This document shows positions 1 to 7,492 of a stretch of 64,000 nt of DNA, piece after piece. The notes beneath the pieces are model-generated. The model saw nothing but the letters and a program-made list of their open reading frames with translations. It was not told where the DNA came from and searched no databases. The DNA is from Palsa-504 sp963844625 (GTDB lineage: Bacteria; Actinomycetota; Actinomycetes; Streptosporangiales; Streptosporangiaceae), in contig CAWJPF010000028.1 in assembly GCA_963844625.1 (NCBI GenBank), positions 1-64,000 on the forward strand. Reading direction: 5' to 3'. Each line of letters begins with the position of its first letter. The first letter of the stretch is position 1. Position numbers and translations under genes: made by a program.

Positions 1-2
1 CC

Positions 3-119
3 CTCGGCCAGGAGGTGACCTATCTGGAGGGTCTCTTCCGGCAAGGCGCGGCGTACCTTGTCCAGAACGACGGCTGGACCGGCCAGCCCTGGGCGTCATC
101 GCTCCCCAGCTCGCCGTAG
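3..119 (+). CDS. C-terminal end of an unidentified protein (cut by window edge)
   Basis: The frame is open from the window edge to a TAG at 117-119 and gives 38 residues with a natural-looking composition, including YLEGLF, QGAAYLVQNDGW and a Ser/Pro tail. The other two forward frames give arginine- and proline-rich text. The family is not recognised. The start lies outside the window, so function cannot be inferred. Confidence 0.4.
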   Translation, partial: LGQEVTYLEGLFRQGAAYLVQNDGWTGQPWASSLPSSP

Positions 120-465
120 CCCAACGTGGGCGGGAAACGCGCAGACGGGCGTCGTGACCACTGCGCAATCGTCCACATCGGGTCTGATCACTCACCTTGC
201 CAACCCGGCACTCACGAGCACCGAGGGTTCAGGTGGCCTCCGGGTTCCGGCGCTGGTGATGTCCGACGGGTTAAGGTTCGCCGCGATGGGCACCCACCCG
301 AAATCGCCGGGCAAGTGCTCACCTAGAGCTGGGCTCCCCGCCAGCGATGACGTCAATGCCGTGCGTCCTACCCCGATGCGCACCGTCGCGGCCCCTTGAC
401 AGACGAAGCCCCATCGATCACCGCTACCCGATCGAGGACTTCTGCCGAAGACCCGCTCCGGCGGT
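120..465. other. No convincing gene
   Basis: Neither strand shows an open frame with both a plausible start and protein-like composition. The reverse frame that crosses this stretch belongs to the SARP remnant further right and is meaningless here. Confidence 0.5.
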
Positions 466-564
466 GCGGCCGCCGAGGCGGACAGGCAGCTGACCGGAGC
501 GACCGCCGACCTCGCCGAACGGCTGCACCTCAGCGACGCCACAGTGAAAATCCACCTCACCACA
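466..564 (+). pseudogene. LuxR-type HTH remnant
   Basis: Thirty-three codons read through a recognisable LuxR-family helix-turn-helix: LAERLHLSDATVKIHL corresponds to the usual 'IAxxLxLSxxTVKxHL' recognition-helix region. There is no start, no receiver domain and no continuation. The match ends where the oppositely oriented SARP remnant begins, so this looks like a rearrangement junction. It is a broken end of a response regulator or LAL regulator. Confidence 0.5.
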
Positions 565-698
565 GCACGTCGATCAGCCGGTCGCGCTGACCCGCTGCCT
601 CGCTGCAGCGCCAGCAGGGCCCGCTGCTTGGCGCTGCGGCCGGCACCCGGCACGCCCCCCTCTGCTGCCTCGAACTCGCCGAAGAACCTCACCTGCAA
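560..698 (-). pseudogene. SARP/AfsR-family regulator, N-terminal remnant
   Basis: From a TTG at 698 the frame begins MQVRFFGEFEA, then SAKQRALLAL, the start of the winged-helix DNA-binding domain of SARP regulators. A frameshift then follows, because the expected SADRLIDVLW sequence can be read in a neighbouring frame at about 560-590. Everything after that is lost. A second remnant with the same beginning lies in opposite orientation at 5882. Both face an ABC-exporter ATPase remnant across a shared operator region, so the intact module was probably a regulator divergent from its exporter. Confidence 0.7.
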
Positions 699-763
699 AC
701 GTCACCCTACGACCACCGGACACGCCCGCACCTGAGCAGCCTCCGACCGCGCTGAAGTCCCGA

Positions 764-807
764 CCTCAGCGCCACGACAGTGCCGCCTCAGGCCCCGAAC
801 GCAGGCT
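764..807 (+). promoter_or_regulatory. SARP-type operator and promoter (copy A)
   Basis: Heptamers CCTCAGC (764-770), CGACAGT (775-781) and CCTCAGG (786-792) are each separated by 4 bp, an 11-bp period. A -10-like CAGGCT (802-807) begins 9 bp after the last one. The same layout occurs at 5.8 kb and twice at 9.6 kb. SARP activators such as ActII-ORF4, DnrI and AfsR are known to bind direct heptamers with 11-bp spacing just upstream of -10. The site points at the ATPase remnant starting at 846. Confidence 0.7.
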
Positions 808-845
808 TACGTCCAATACCAAGCACATCGAGGGAAGGATCAACC

Positions 846-1197
846 GTGATCGAGCTTGATGGCCTGACCAAACGATACGGCGACAAGACCGCCGTCGACG
901 GATTGAGCTTCGTGGTGGAGCCGGGTGTGGTGACCGGGTTCCTGGGCCCGAACGGGGCGGGGAAATCGACCACGATGCGGATGATCGCCGGCCTGGACCG
1001 GCCGACCGGCGGGACGGTGCGGGTCAACGGCAAGCACTACCCCGAGGCGCCCGCCCCGATGGCCGAGCTCGGCATTCTGCTGGACGCCAGGTCCGTGCAC
1101 CCGGGCCTGTCGGCCCGCAGCAACCTGCTGGCGCTGGCCCGCACGGCCGGGATCGGCCGCCGCCGGGTCGATGAGGTGATCGAGCTGGCCGGGCTGG
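846..1197 (+). pseudogene. ABC exporter ATPase, truncated after about 117 residues
   Basis: From a GTG at 846 the protein follows the intact ATPase at 9743 almost residue for residue. It has MIELDGLTKRYGDK, the Walker A GPNGAGKST at about residues 34-42 and the LLDARSVHPG block. The similarity stops at VIELAGLGE, near 1197. Signature motif, Walker B and H-loop are absent, so it cannot be a working ATPase. The frame stays open to 1598 by chance and runs into the unrelated tail of another gene and a small membrane peptide. Confidence 0.8.
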
Positions 1198-1389
1198 GTG
1201 AACATCCCGGCGGCCCCGGTCTTCGTCGGGCTGTGGTCGGGGATCCCGATGTGGCTGGTCCTCAAGCGCCCGGACCGGGGCCCGGAGTCACTGGCGGTGC
1301 AGGCCTCAGCCCGGATCCGCCCGGCTGTGCCTGCCGAGCCGCAGATCATTCCGGTCCTGCGGCGCAGCGAGCATCCGGTGGGCGTGTGA
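1198..1389 (+). pseudogene. C-terminal fragment of a membrane protein
   Basis: A second frame has protein-like text (IPAAPVFVGLWSGIPMWLVLKRPDRGPE...) ending at a stop at 1389. One hydrophobic stretch is followed by a charged cytoplasmic-type tail. There is no start of its own; it is joined directly to the cut ATPase, as expected from a deletion that removed the rest of both genes. The parent family is not recognised. Confidence 0.4.
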
Positions 1390-1409
1390 CCGCCAACCAG
1401 GGAGGCGAA

Positions 1410-1598
1410 ATGACTGCCGTGGTAAGCAGGAAGCGCGCGAAGGCGACGTGGCTCAGCGGCGCCGCCGGCCTGGTCATCCTGGCGGCCGCATTCGTGATGA
1501 TGGCCTGCGCGGCACCATCGCTGGCTCACCCGCGACCGCACGGGGCTACGGCCCAGTCGGCCAGCGTGTACACCTCCTCGCGGATCACCGGGAGCTGA
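1410..1598 (+). CDS. Small single-pass membrane or secreted peptide, 62 aa
   Basis: An ATG at 1410 follows the ribosome-binding sequence GGGAGG with normal spacing. The product starts MTAVVSRKRAKATWLSG, then has a hydrophobic segment at about residues 18-37 ending in ALA-like residues, and a short polar tail. It could be a signal peptide or an anchor. The first 17 codons and the 18-nt leader ending at the ATG closely match the next gene at 1673, so the pair look like diverged tandem duplicates. The function is unknown. Confidence 0.5.
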   Translation: MTAVVSRKRAKATWLSGAAGLVILAAAFVMMACAAPSLAHPRPHGATAQSASVYTSSRITGS

Positions 1599-1672
1599 TC
1601 CGCGAGGTGGACAGGCCGGGCGGGTCAGGGCCGCCGGGCAGGCTGAGCGCAGCTGGTAACCAGGGAGGCGAA

Positions 1673-2386
1673 ATGGCTGCCATCGTCATCAGGGACAACG
1701 CGAAGGCGGCATGGCTCACCGGCCTGGCCGGCGTGCGCGCAAAGGCGTGCAGCATGATTCAGCGGGCCATGGCCTGCGCGGCCGCCACGATCCTGATCTG
1801 CGCTGTCGCCGCAGCCCTGTTCCAGCTGGCAGCCGAGCTCCTCAGCTTCCCTGCTCCGATCGCGGTCACCGCGATGACACTGATGGCCGCGGCCCTGCTC
1901 AATTCGCTGCGCCGCCACCTGCGCACGGCGGCCAGGCACCGGTCTGGCCCGGGAACCCGCATAGCTGCAGCGATAAGCCCGCCAGCATCTGACCGCGTAC
2001 CGGACCGAGCCCGGCCCCCGGCCCCAGCCAGTACCAGCCGCCCAGGTAGCCGACGGCCACGCTCGCATCTGCGGCCGACCAGCCGGGGCAGCTCACCACG
2101 CACGAAGCACCGGACCAGGACAACGACCGCGCCCCGCCGCCCCGTTCCCGCGGGCCCGGGACAATCGCCAGCGAACGGCGGCACCGCCCGGGAGACCGTG
2201 CCGCTGCCTGCGTACGCCCCGGCCCGGCATGCGCCGCCAGGTCATCGCATCAGCGGCGAACTCGCCAAGATCGGCCACCCAGACCAGCTCCCACCCGCGT
2301 CGCCCGGTCCGAAGCGCCAAAGACGCAGAATTCTAACGCGGAGAGCCGGTGCAGGAGCATGGCGACATAGCGTGAATCACGAGTGA
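1673..2386 (+). CDS. Two-TM membrane protein with long basic, proline-rich tail, 237 aa
   Basis: It starts at ATG 1673 after the same leader (AACCAGGGAGGCGAA) as the gene at 1410. The N-terminus AIVIRDNAKAAWLTGLAG parallels that gene's start. Two hydrophobic segments lie at about residues 36-54 and 60-78. The remaining roughly 155 residues are rich in Pro, Arg, Ser and Thr, and could be disordered or a frameshifted tail. No family is recognised. The membrane part is supported better than the tail. Confidence 0.45.
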   Translation: MAAIVIRDNAKAAWLTGLAGVRAKACSMIQRAMACAAATILICAVAAALFQLAAELLSFPAPIAVTAMTLMAAALLNSLRRHLRTAARHRSGPGTRIAAAISPPASDRVPDRARPPAPASTSRPGSRRPRSHLRPTSRGSSPRTKHRTRTTTAPRRPVPAGPGQSPANGGTARETVPLPAYAPARHAPPGHRISGELAKIGHPDQLPPASPGPKRQRRRILTRRAGAGAWRHSVNHE

Positions 2387-2482
2387 GCATGCCGCCGGCG
2401 CATAAGTATGCGTCGGCGCAACTCAGGCGCGGTAGGGACCGCCCTTGCGGGCGGCCCCCCGCACAGATCCCAGCGTGCGGAA

Positions 2483-2980
2483 TTACCGCACTGGGCTCTT
2501 ACCTTGGGTGCGTGGCGGCGAAGTGCGCCTGCGGGAATGGATGCACGGTGCGGGTCTGGGGTATCCACCGGTTGCGATGCGGTTCATCCTGGCCCAGTTG
2601 ACCCGGGTCCGCTGGCTGCGGCGCCGCAGCGCTTCGTGCCAGTGCGGTATCACCTGAGTGCGGAAGGCATTCACCGCATCGCTGTTGCCGGGCACCGCGT
2701 AGTAAGCCTGTTGGCCGCGTATCACGGCGGCCAGCCATCGTCCCTGGTCGGGGATGGGCAGGCACCGGCGCCGCCTGATCTCGGCTTTCACCTCGGCCAG
2801 CTTGGCCCGTGCCCGTTTCGAGTTGGTTTTCCGCCTGATCCAGAACCGCCCGCTCTTGGAGGTCGCGCAGATATGCGTGAATCCCAGGAACGTGAACGTC
2901 TCCGGTTTCCCCTCGCCCCGTGCCGTCCGGTCCCGGGCGGCACGCCGCCCGAACTCGACCAGCCGGGTCTTACCGGGGTG
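2483..2980 (-). pseudogene. Group II intron reverse transcriptase/maturase, C-terminal remnant
   Basis: The reverse frame reads LHPGKTRLVEFG, then FTFLGFTHICATSKSGRF and KRARAKLAEVKAEIRRRR. This is the end of the RT domain followed by the maturase (X) domain of LtrA-type proteins. The last part (YYAVPGNSDAVNAFRTQV, WARMNRIA) also fits. The catalytic YADD region and all upstream RT blocks are missing; the frame upstream of 2980 is arginine-rich nonsense. No intact intron RNA ends were identified. It is dead as a mobile intron. Confidence 0.75.
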
Positions 2981-3196
2981 CAATTCAGCCCGGGCTGGTG
3001 CACGACGACGCCGGCGATATCGTGATCGACCCCGGTGCCGAGGTCCAGGCCGCGATTCTGGGCGACCCTGGCCTTGAACACCCGGCCCGCGCAGGCCGGC
3101 GTGACGTGCCCACGGGACTGGCGCGGCAGCGGGCTGGGAAACAGCCGCCGGTCCAGCGCCGGGGCACGCGCAGCCGGGCCGGTCAGACAGGAGGCT

Positions 3197-3226
3197 GACC
3201 CCGGCCTCTCGCAAGAGGCCGGGGTC
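3197..3226. terminator. Strong hairpin, probable terminator
   Basis: A perfect 13-bp inverted repeat (GACCCCGGCCTCT and its complement) encloses a 4-nt loop. It lies 85 bp beyond the stop codon of the membrane hydrolase that ends at 3311. There is no T-run, as is common in high-GC actinomycetes. It could serve the hydrolase transcript or belong to the decayed intron. Confidence 0.5.
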
Positions 3227-3310
3227 TGCTTAAGGCCTTCGCAGGCCGTCAGGACGATCCCGGTGGCCCGGTAATCGCAGCCCGGCCCTTGAGGATCATG
3301 ACCATCAGCG

Positions 3311-5419
3311 TCACGGGCCTTCTGCGGAGCCGTGGTGGGCGTCGCCATGGTGCGCCGTGTGAGCTGCGAGGCTGCCCGGAGCGGGCGCTACGGGGTAGGT
3401 TGCGGCGGGGTCGTTGCCATGGCCGCGCGCGGACCGTTCGCGGAAGAGGCTAACGGCGATCAGGGCGAGGTTGCCTCCTGCGGCAGCTCCGATCGTGGTG
3501 GTGACGAGCGCGAACAGCCCGGATGCCGCGGTGAACCCGAGCCACCCTCCGAGCACGGCGCCGGCGATTGCGGCCAGGAGCCCGAGTGACTTGGTGGCAC
3601 GGTCCCAGTCGCGGTGAGTCCAGGCCAGGTACAGGCCCAGCGCGATCAGCCCGCTGGGGGCGAGAATCCTGAGCAGTTCACTGGCCAGGGACAGCGCGGG
3701 CCACAGCGTCATGACGACTAGGGTTGCTCCGAAGAAGCCGCCGAGCCCGAGCACGACCGGGACGATGGTGCGGGCCACGACGCTGGTCTTGCGCCCGGCG
3801 GAACCGTGCTTGCGTACCCGGCGCGCTATCCAGAGCAGCCACAGGGCAGCCAGGACGACGACGCCGATCACTGTCCCGAGGATGTCCTTGGCAACCGCTG
3901 TCTGCCTGGACGATGTGGTGAAGCTGACCTTGTTCGGGGTGTAGCGGGACGTGTCGACCCGGCCGGTGGCGTAGAACGTGGTCAGCAGCTGCGTGCTGGC
4001 GCTCGGCTCGTAGGACCAGAAGTCTTCCGCGTGCCCGAGCCCGGACAGGATGACCTGATGCCCGTTGGGCAGGTGCGGCAGCAGCTCCTTCGTGGCGTTC
4101 TGGGCCGGCGTTTGGAAGTCGAGCGTCCCGCCGATGAGCAGCGTCGGGACGTTCGAGTTCTGCACGCTGGTGTACTGGTTCTCACCCGGGTTGGCCGGCC
4201 AGTCGGCAAGGCCTCCTGCCCCCCACAAGAACTCCGTGAAGGGATTGCCGATGATCGAGCCCCGGTCCGCGCCGGAGCTGAAATAGCGCGCGGCGGGCTG
4301 CGCGTCGGCCAGCCCGATGCTGGCAAACTCGCCCCAGACGAACGACGTGGGGAGGATGAGCCCGGCCATCTGCGATAGCAGCCAAAAGCCGCTCGGGTCG
4401 CCCTGCGCGGCGGAGATCCACGAGTCGAGGGTGTTCGGCCCGGCCAGTACGCCACCGCCTCCCGAGGTCTCGTCGGTGAGCCCGAGGAACGTCCCGACCA
4501 GCACGTTGCCCGGCTTGATCGGCAGGAAGTACCACCGGCTCGGCATGTGTGCCGCCGTGTGCTGCATGCTGGCGGCGAGGTTGGCGGTGCGGGCCCGGCA
4601 GGCAGGATCCTGCGCGCACAGCGCCGAGTAACGCTCGATCCCCTGATCGGTCTCGGTACCGCTGTAGAGGAAGTTCCCGGGCGGGTTGACCCCGATCATC
4701 GCCGAGCGGTCGACACTGTTCGGGTACCGCCACTGGTAGATCATCGCGAGACGGGTCCCGGCGCTCTCGCTGACCAGGTCGATGCGCTGGTAGCCGAGCG
4801 CGACGCGAGCGGCGTCGATGTCGTCGGCCTGCTCGGTCATCGTGTAGCCGGCGAGGTCTACGCCGGATCGCTCAAGCCGCTGCCCGCACGCGGCGAAGGC
4901 CTGGGAGTACGCGCTCAGCGACGCTTTGCCGAGGAAGTCGGCGGAGCTATTCAGCGCCGCCGTCACCTCGGGACAATTCAGCACCGAAGAGCCGTCGACG
5001 CCGCGGTAGCCGACCATGACGACATCGTGCTGGGCGGCCAGGCGGCTCGCCTGGGGGAACGTCATGTTGGTCACGCCCGGGCCGCCGTTGAGCCGGAAGA
5101 TTGGCGCCAAGGGGTGGGATGAGCGAGCCAGGATCCGGATCACCGGCAGCGCGATCAGGCGCGACCGGGGGTCTGCCCGGTTCTCGGGCACGACGAGCGT
5201 TCCGCAGTCGGCGCGGTAGCTGCCGTTCTCGGTGGGATAGGTGCACGGGTGCATGGTCAGCTGGCCGGCGTGCGCCCCCTGCGAGACCGCGACCGATTCC
5301 GGGCTGGACGAGACTCCCAGGTAGGTAAGGCCGGTCAACAGGACGATGGTCACCAGCAGGGCAGCGATTCGTGCCCAGGTATTTCGCCTGCCTGTCGCGG
5401 TTCCCAGGGTGGTGGTCAT
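3311..5419 (-). CDS. Membrane-anchored alpha/beta hydrolase (tripeptidyl-aminopeptidase-like), 702 aa
   Basis: The fold resembles the secreted prolyl/tripeptidyl aminopeptidases of actinomycetes. There is an N-terminal membrane segment at about residues 17-33, an oxyanion-loop RLNGGPG at 109-115, a nucleophile elbow SESAG with Ser219, Asp434 in GGTLDFQTP and His463 in GLGHAED. Family members usually have GxSxG, and here the first Gly is Ser. Unlike secreted relatives of about 500 residues, it continues with four or five predicted membrane helices from about residue 513 to 655. It follows the remnants of an exporter operon on the same strand, with its start 24 bp after the permease remnant. 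The substrate is unknown. Confidence 0.85.
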   Translation of the reverse strand: MTTTLGTATGRRNTWARIAALLVTIVLLTGLTYLGVSSSPESVAVSQGAHAGQLTMHPCTYPTENGSYRADCGTLVVPENRADPRSRLIALPVIRILARSSHPLAPIFRLNGGPGVTNMTFPQASRLAAQHDVVMVGYRGVDGSSVLNCPEVTAALNSSADFLGKASLSAYSQAFAACGQRLERSGVDLAGYTMTEQADDIDAARVALGYQRIDLVSESAGTRLAMIYQWRYPNSVDRSAMIGVNPPGNFLYSGTETDQGIERYSALCAQDPACRARTANLAASMQHTAAHMPSRWYFLPIKPGNVLVGTFLGLTDETSGGGGVLAGPNTLDSWISAAQGDPSGFWLLSQMAGLILPTSFVWGEFASIGLADAQPAARYFSSGADRGSIIGNPFTEFLWGAGGLADWPANPGENQYTSVQNSNVPTLLIGGTLDFQTPAQNATKELLPHLPNGHQVILSGLGHAEDFWSYEPSASTQLLTTFYATGRVDTSRYTPNKVSFTTSSRQTAVAKDILGTVIGVVVLAALWLLWIARRVRKHGSAGRKTSVVARTIVPVVLGLGGFFGATLVVMTLWPALSLASELLRILAPSGLIALGLYLAWTHRDWDRATKSLGLLAAIAGAVLGGWLGFTAASGLFALVTTTIGAAAGGNLALIAVSLFRERSARGHGNDPAATYPVAPAPGSLAAHTAHHGDAHHGSAEGP

Positions 5420-5443
5420 TTCGGTCTCCTTCGCGGATGTGGG

Positions 5444-5512
5444 TTATCGGATGTCGGTGTTGAGCATTTCTGGCTGGTCAGGCTTCTCGGTGGTGGCAGT
5501 GATCGCGGTCAT
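5444..5512 (-). pseudogene. ABC-2 permease start remnant, 22 codons
   Basis: An ATG at 5512 sits just after the stop of the deleted ATPase (TGA at 5516-5514). It gives MTAITATTEKPDQPEMLNTDIR and then TAA. The position, and the MTAIT/MSAIT start shared with the intact permease at 10651, suggest this is the first part of a permease whose body was deleted. It may still be translated as a short peptide through coupling. Confidence 0.45.
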
Positions 5513-5513
5513 G

Positions 5514-5729
5514 TCAAAGTCCTGTCGTCACGCCGGTCAGCTGGGTGGCGTGGTAGTCGGTTTCGTCTCGGGTCAGGTCGAAGAAGGCCTCCTCGAGCGT
5601 GGTCGACTTGCCGGCCTCGTTCGGGCCGAGGAAGCCGGTTACCCGGCCGGGCCGGACGGCGAAGCAGGCGTCGTCGACGGCCACGGTCTGGCCGGAGCGC
5701 TTGGTGAGGTGCCGCGCCTCGATCATCAT
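5514..5729 (-). pseudogene. ABC exporter ATPase with large in-frame internal deletion, 71 aa
   Basis: The frame starts MMIEARHLTKRSGQTVAVDD and reaches Walker A (GPNEAGKSTT, with Glu for the usual Gly). It then jumps directly to LEEAFFDLTRDETDYHA, which matches the extreme C-terminus of the intact ATPase (SLEEAFMQVTKDSIEYHA). About 230 residues, with signature motif, Walker B and H-loop, are missing without loss of frame. It cannot hydrolyse ATP in the normal way. Its promoter (copy B) is intact. Confidence 0.75.
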
Positions 5730-5777
5730 TCGTCCTTCCCTCGATCTGAATGGTTCTGGCTGGTTCTTCTAGATGGC

Positions 5778-5821
5778 AGCCTGCGCCCGGCGGCTGAGGC
5801 GGCACTGCCGTGGCGCTGAGG
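5778..5821 (-). promoter_or_regulatory. SARP-type operator and promoter (copy B)
   Basis: On the reverse strand CCTCAGC (5821-5815), CGGCAGT (5810-5804) and CCTCAGC (5799-5793) are spaced by 4 bp, with CAGGCT (5783-5778) 9 bp further on. It drives the deleted ATPase at 5729. A weaker series in the other direction (CCTCAGC at about 5828, then related 7-mers) faces the regulator remnant at 5882. The layout is the mirror image of copy A at 0.76 kb. Confidence 0.7.
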
Positions 5822-5881
5822 TCGGAACCTCAGCGCGGCCGGAAGCTGCTCAGGCGTGTCCGGTGGTCGTAGGGTGGACGT

Positions 5882-6545
5882 GTGCAGGTGAGGTTCTTCG
5901 GGGAGTTCGAGGCAGTAGAAGGGGCGTGCCGGTACCGGTCCGGGGCGCCAAGCAGCGAACGGTCCTGGCCCTGCTGGCGCTTCACCGGGAAACCGCGTCA
6001 GCGCGGACCTGCTGATCGACGCGCTGTGGGGTGACGGGCAGGTGGCCAACCCGGTCAACGCCTTGCAGGCCCAGATCGGCCAGCTGCGTCGTACCCTCGG
6101 TGCCACGGCGATCCTCACCTCCGACGCCTTTGTGCCGGGAACATCCGCTGCGCGAGCGGCTGTGGGAGCTGCTCATGCTCGCCCTGTACCGGGCCGGCCC
6201 GGCAGGTCCCGGGGTGGTTCCGGCGCCGATGGCAACGGGCAACCTGCGGGAGCCATTGAGCAGCTTCGTCGGTCGCACAGCCGAACTCCAGGAGCTGACC
6301 GAGGCGGTCCGCTCGAGCCGGCTGGTGACGCTGGTCGGTCCCGGCGGGGTGGGCAAGACCCGGCTGGCGGTAGAGGCGGCCGCCACCCTGCGCGAAGAGC
6401 ACCGGGACGGGCCTGGCTGGTCGAGTTCGCGAGCGTCACCGGGCCCGAGGGGTTGCGCCGGCGGTGGCCGGCGCGCTCGGGGCGGCCGTGGCCGGCCTCA
6501 CGGGGCCGCCTTCACCGGACTCGACGGTAGAGCTCATCGTGCGCT
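5882..6545 (+). pseudogene. AfsR/SARP-type regulator with NB-ARC domain, frameshifted
   Basis: From GTG 5882 the text begins VQVRFFGEFEAVEG. Pieces in different frames then follow the AfsR plan: a winged-helix part (LQAQIGQLRRTLGA at about 6063), the bacterial activator domain (HPLRERLWELLMLALYRAG at about 6140), and an NB-ARC start with FVGRTAELQELTEAV and Walker A LVGPGGVGKTRLAVE at about 6270-6375. At least three frame changes are needed and the text dissolves after about 6420. It sits divergent from the copy B exporter and is probably its former activator. Confidence 0.75.
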
Positions 6546-6719
6546 TCCTGGCCGGGCGCACCGGTGACAGTGAAGTGGTTCAGCTCGCTGAACTGCTTCT
6601 GGATTAGCTGATCGAGGATCGGCCGGTAGGGAAAGTCCAATCCGATCGCGGAGTTGTCCATCGCCATCGGCGTGTACCCGGCCTTCGCGAGTGCCCCGCA
6701 GTCGCCGATCAGCTGCGAG

Positions 6720-7090
6720 GAGGGGGCTTTGCCGGGTTTGCCTCGTGGCTTCGATCCGCAGCTCGTGCTTGCGTCCGGCGGTGGCGTGCGGTTCGGCGGC
6801 CAGGAGGCGGGCGTACATGCCGGCGGCTTGGCGGCCGCCGTCGGTGGCCTGCCCAGTGCGTGCCTTCAGGGGCCTTGCGCTGGCCGAACAGCAGGTCGTA
6901 GGGATGGCGCTCGACCCTCTGGCCGCGCTCCAAGCCGAGCGCTTTCGCGCCGGGGCCCCACCAGCGGCCTGGCGGCTCGCCGCCGGCCTGGCTGGCCGGG
7001 ATGTAATAGCTGGCCGCGTCCTTGGCCGGGCCGCGGTCGACCTGTTCCATGTGTAGTCCAGGTCGTAACCCTGCTCAGCGTCGCGACGAC
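6720..7090 (-). pseudogene. TrwC/MobF-type conjugative relaxase, N-terminal remnant
   Basis: The reverse strand reads EQVDRGPAKDAASYY, then PPGRWWGPGAKALGLERG and AAEPHATAGRKHELR in two frames. This is the order seen at the N-terminus of actinobacterial MobF relaxases (the YYxxxGExPGRWxG block). A frameshift lies near 6830 and the rest, with the histidine triad and helicase part, is gone. It marks a former conjugative or integrative element here. Confidence 0.65.
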
Positions 7091-7492
7091 TGCCACTTGG
7101 CTAATCCCGCCTCGGCCGAAGTGGCAGAGCTGCCCATGCTCATCGCATGATGCATGGGTGTGAGGTACGGACGATCCGTGCCTCCAGGGTGGCAAAACGG
7201 CCGATCAAGATCAGAAACAAAGCTGGGGAACAAAGCTCGAGAAAGGCTCATGAATGGGATCAAGAACGGGACGCGTAGCAGCGATGGTCAAGACCGTGGC
7301 CGCATTCAATAGCATCGGTTTCATGCAAGCTGACGGATAACTATGCACATCAGCAACGTCCTCGTTTTCGGCAGATCCAGGCGTTGATTCGGCTGCGGGT
7401 CGTGGCGCGGCCGGACACAGATCACCAGTCCGGCATGACGCCGCACGTTCGGTCAACAACTATGCCTGCGCGCAGATCGGCCGGCATGGCGG
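7091..7492. other. No convincing gene
   Basis: About 400 bp between the relaxase remnant and the DMT transporter stop codon. Both strands give only low-complexity or stop-rich frames, and base composition is more AT-rich than the surroundings. I see no clear promoter or hairpin. Confidence 0.5.

Noticed and set aside
780..1598. One 272-residue forward gene from the ATPase start to the small membrane peptide
   Set aside because: The frame is open but similarity to the intact ATPase ends at about 1197, the middle is nonsense, and 1410 has its own ribosome-binding site.
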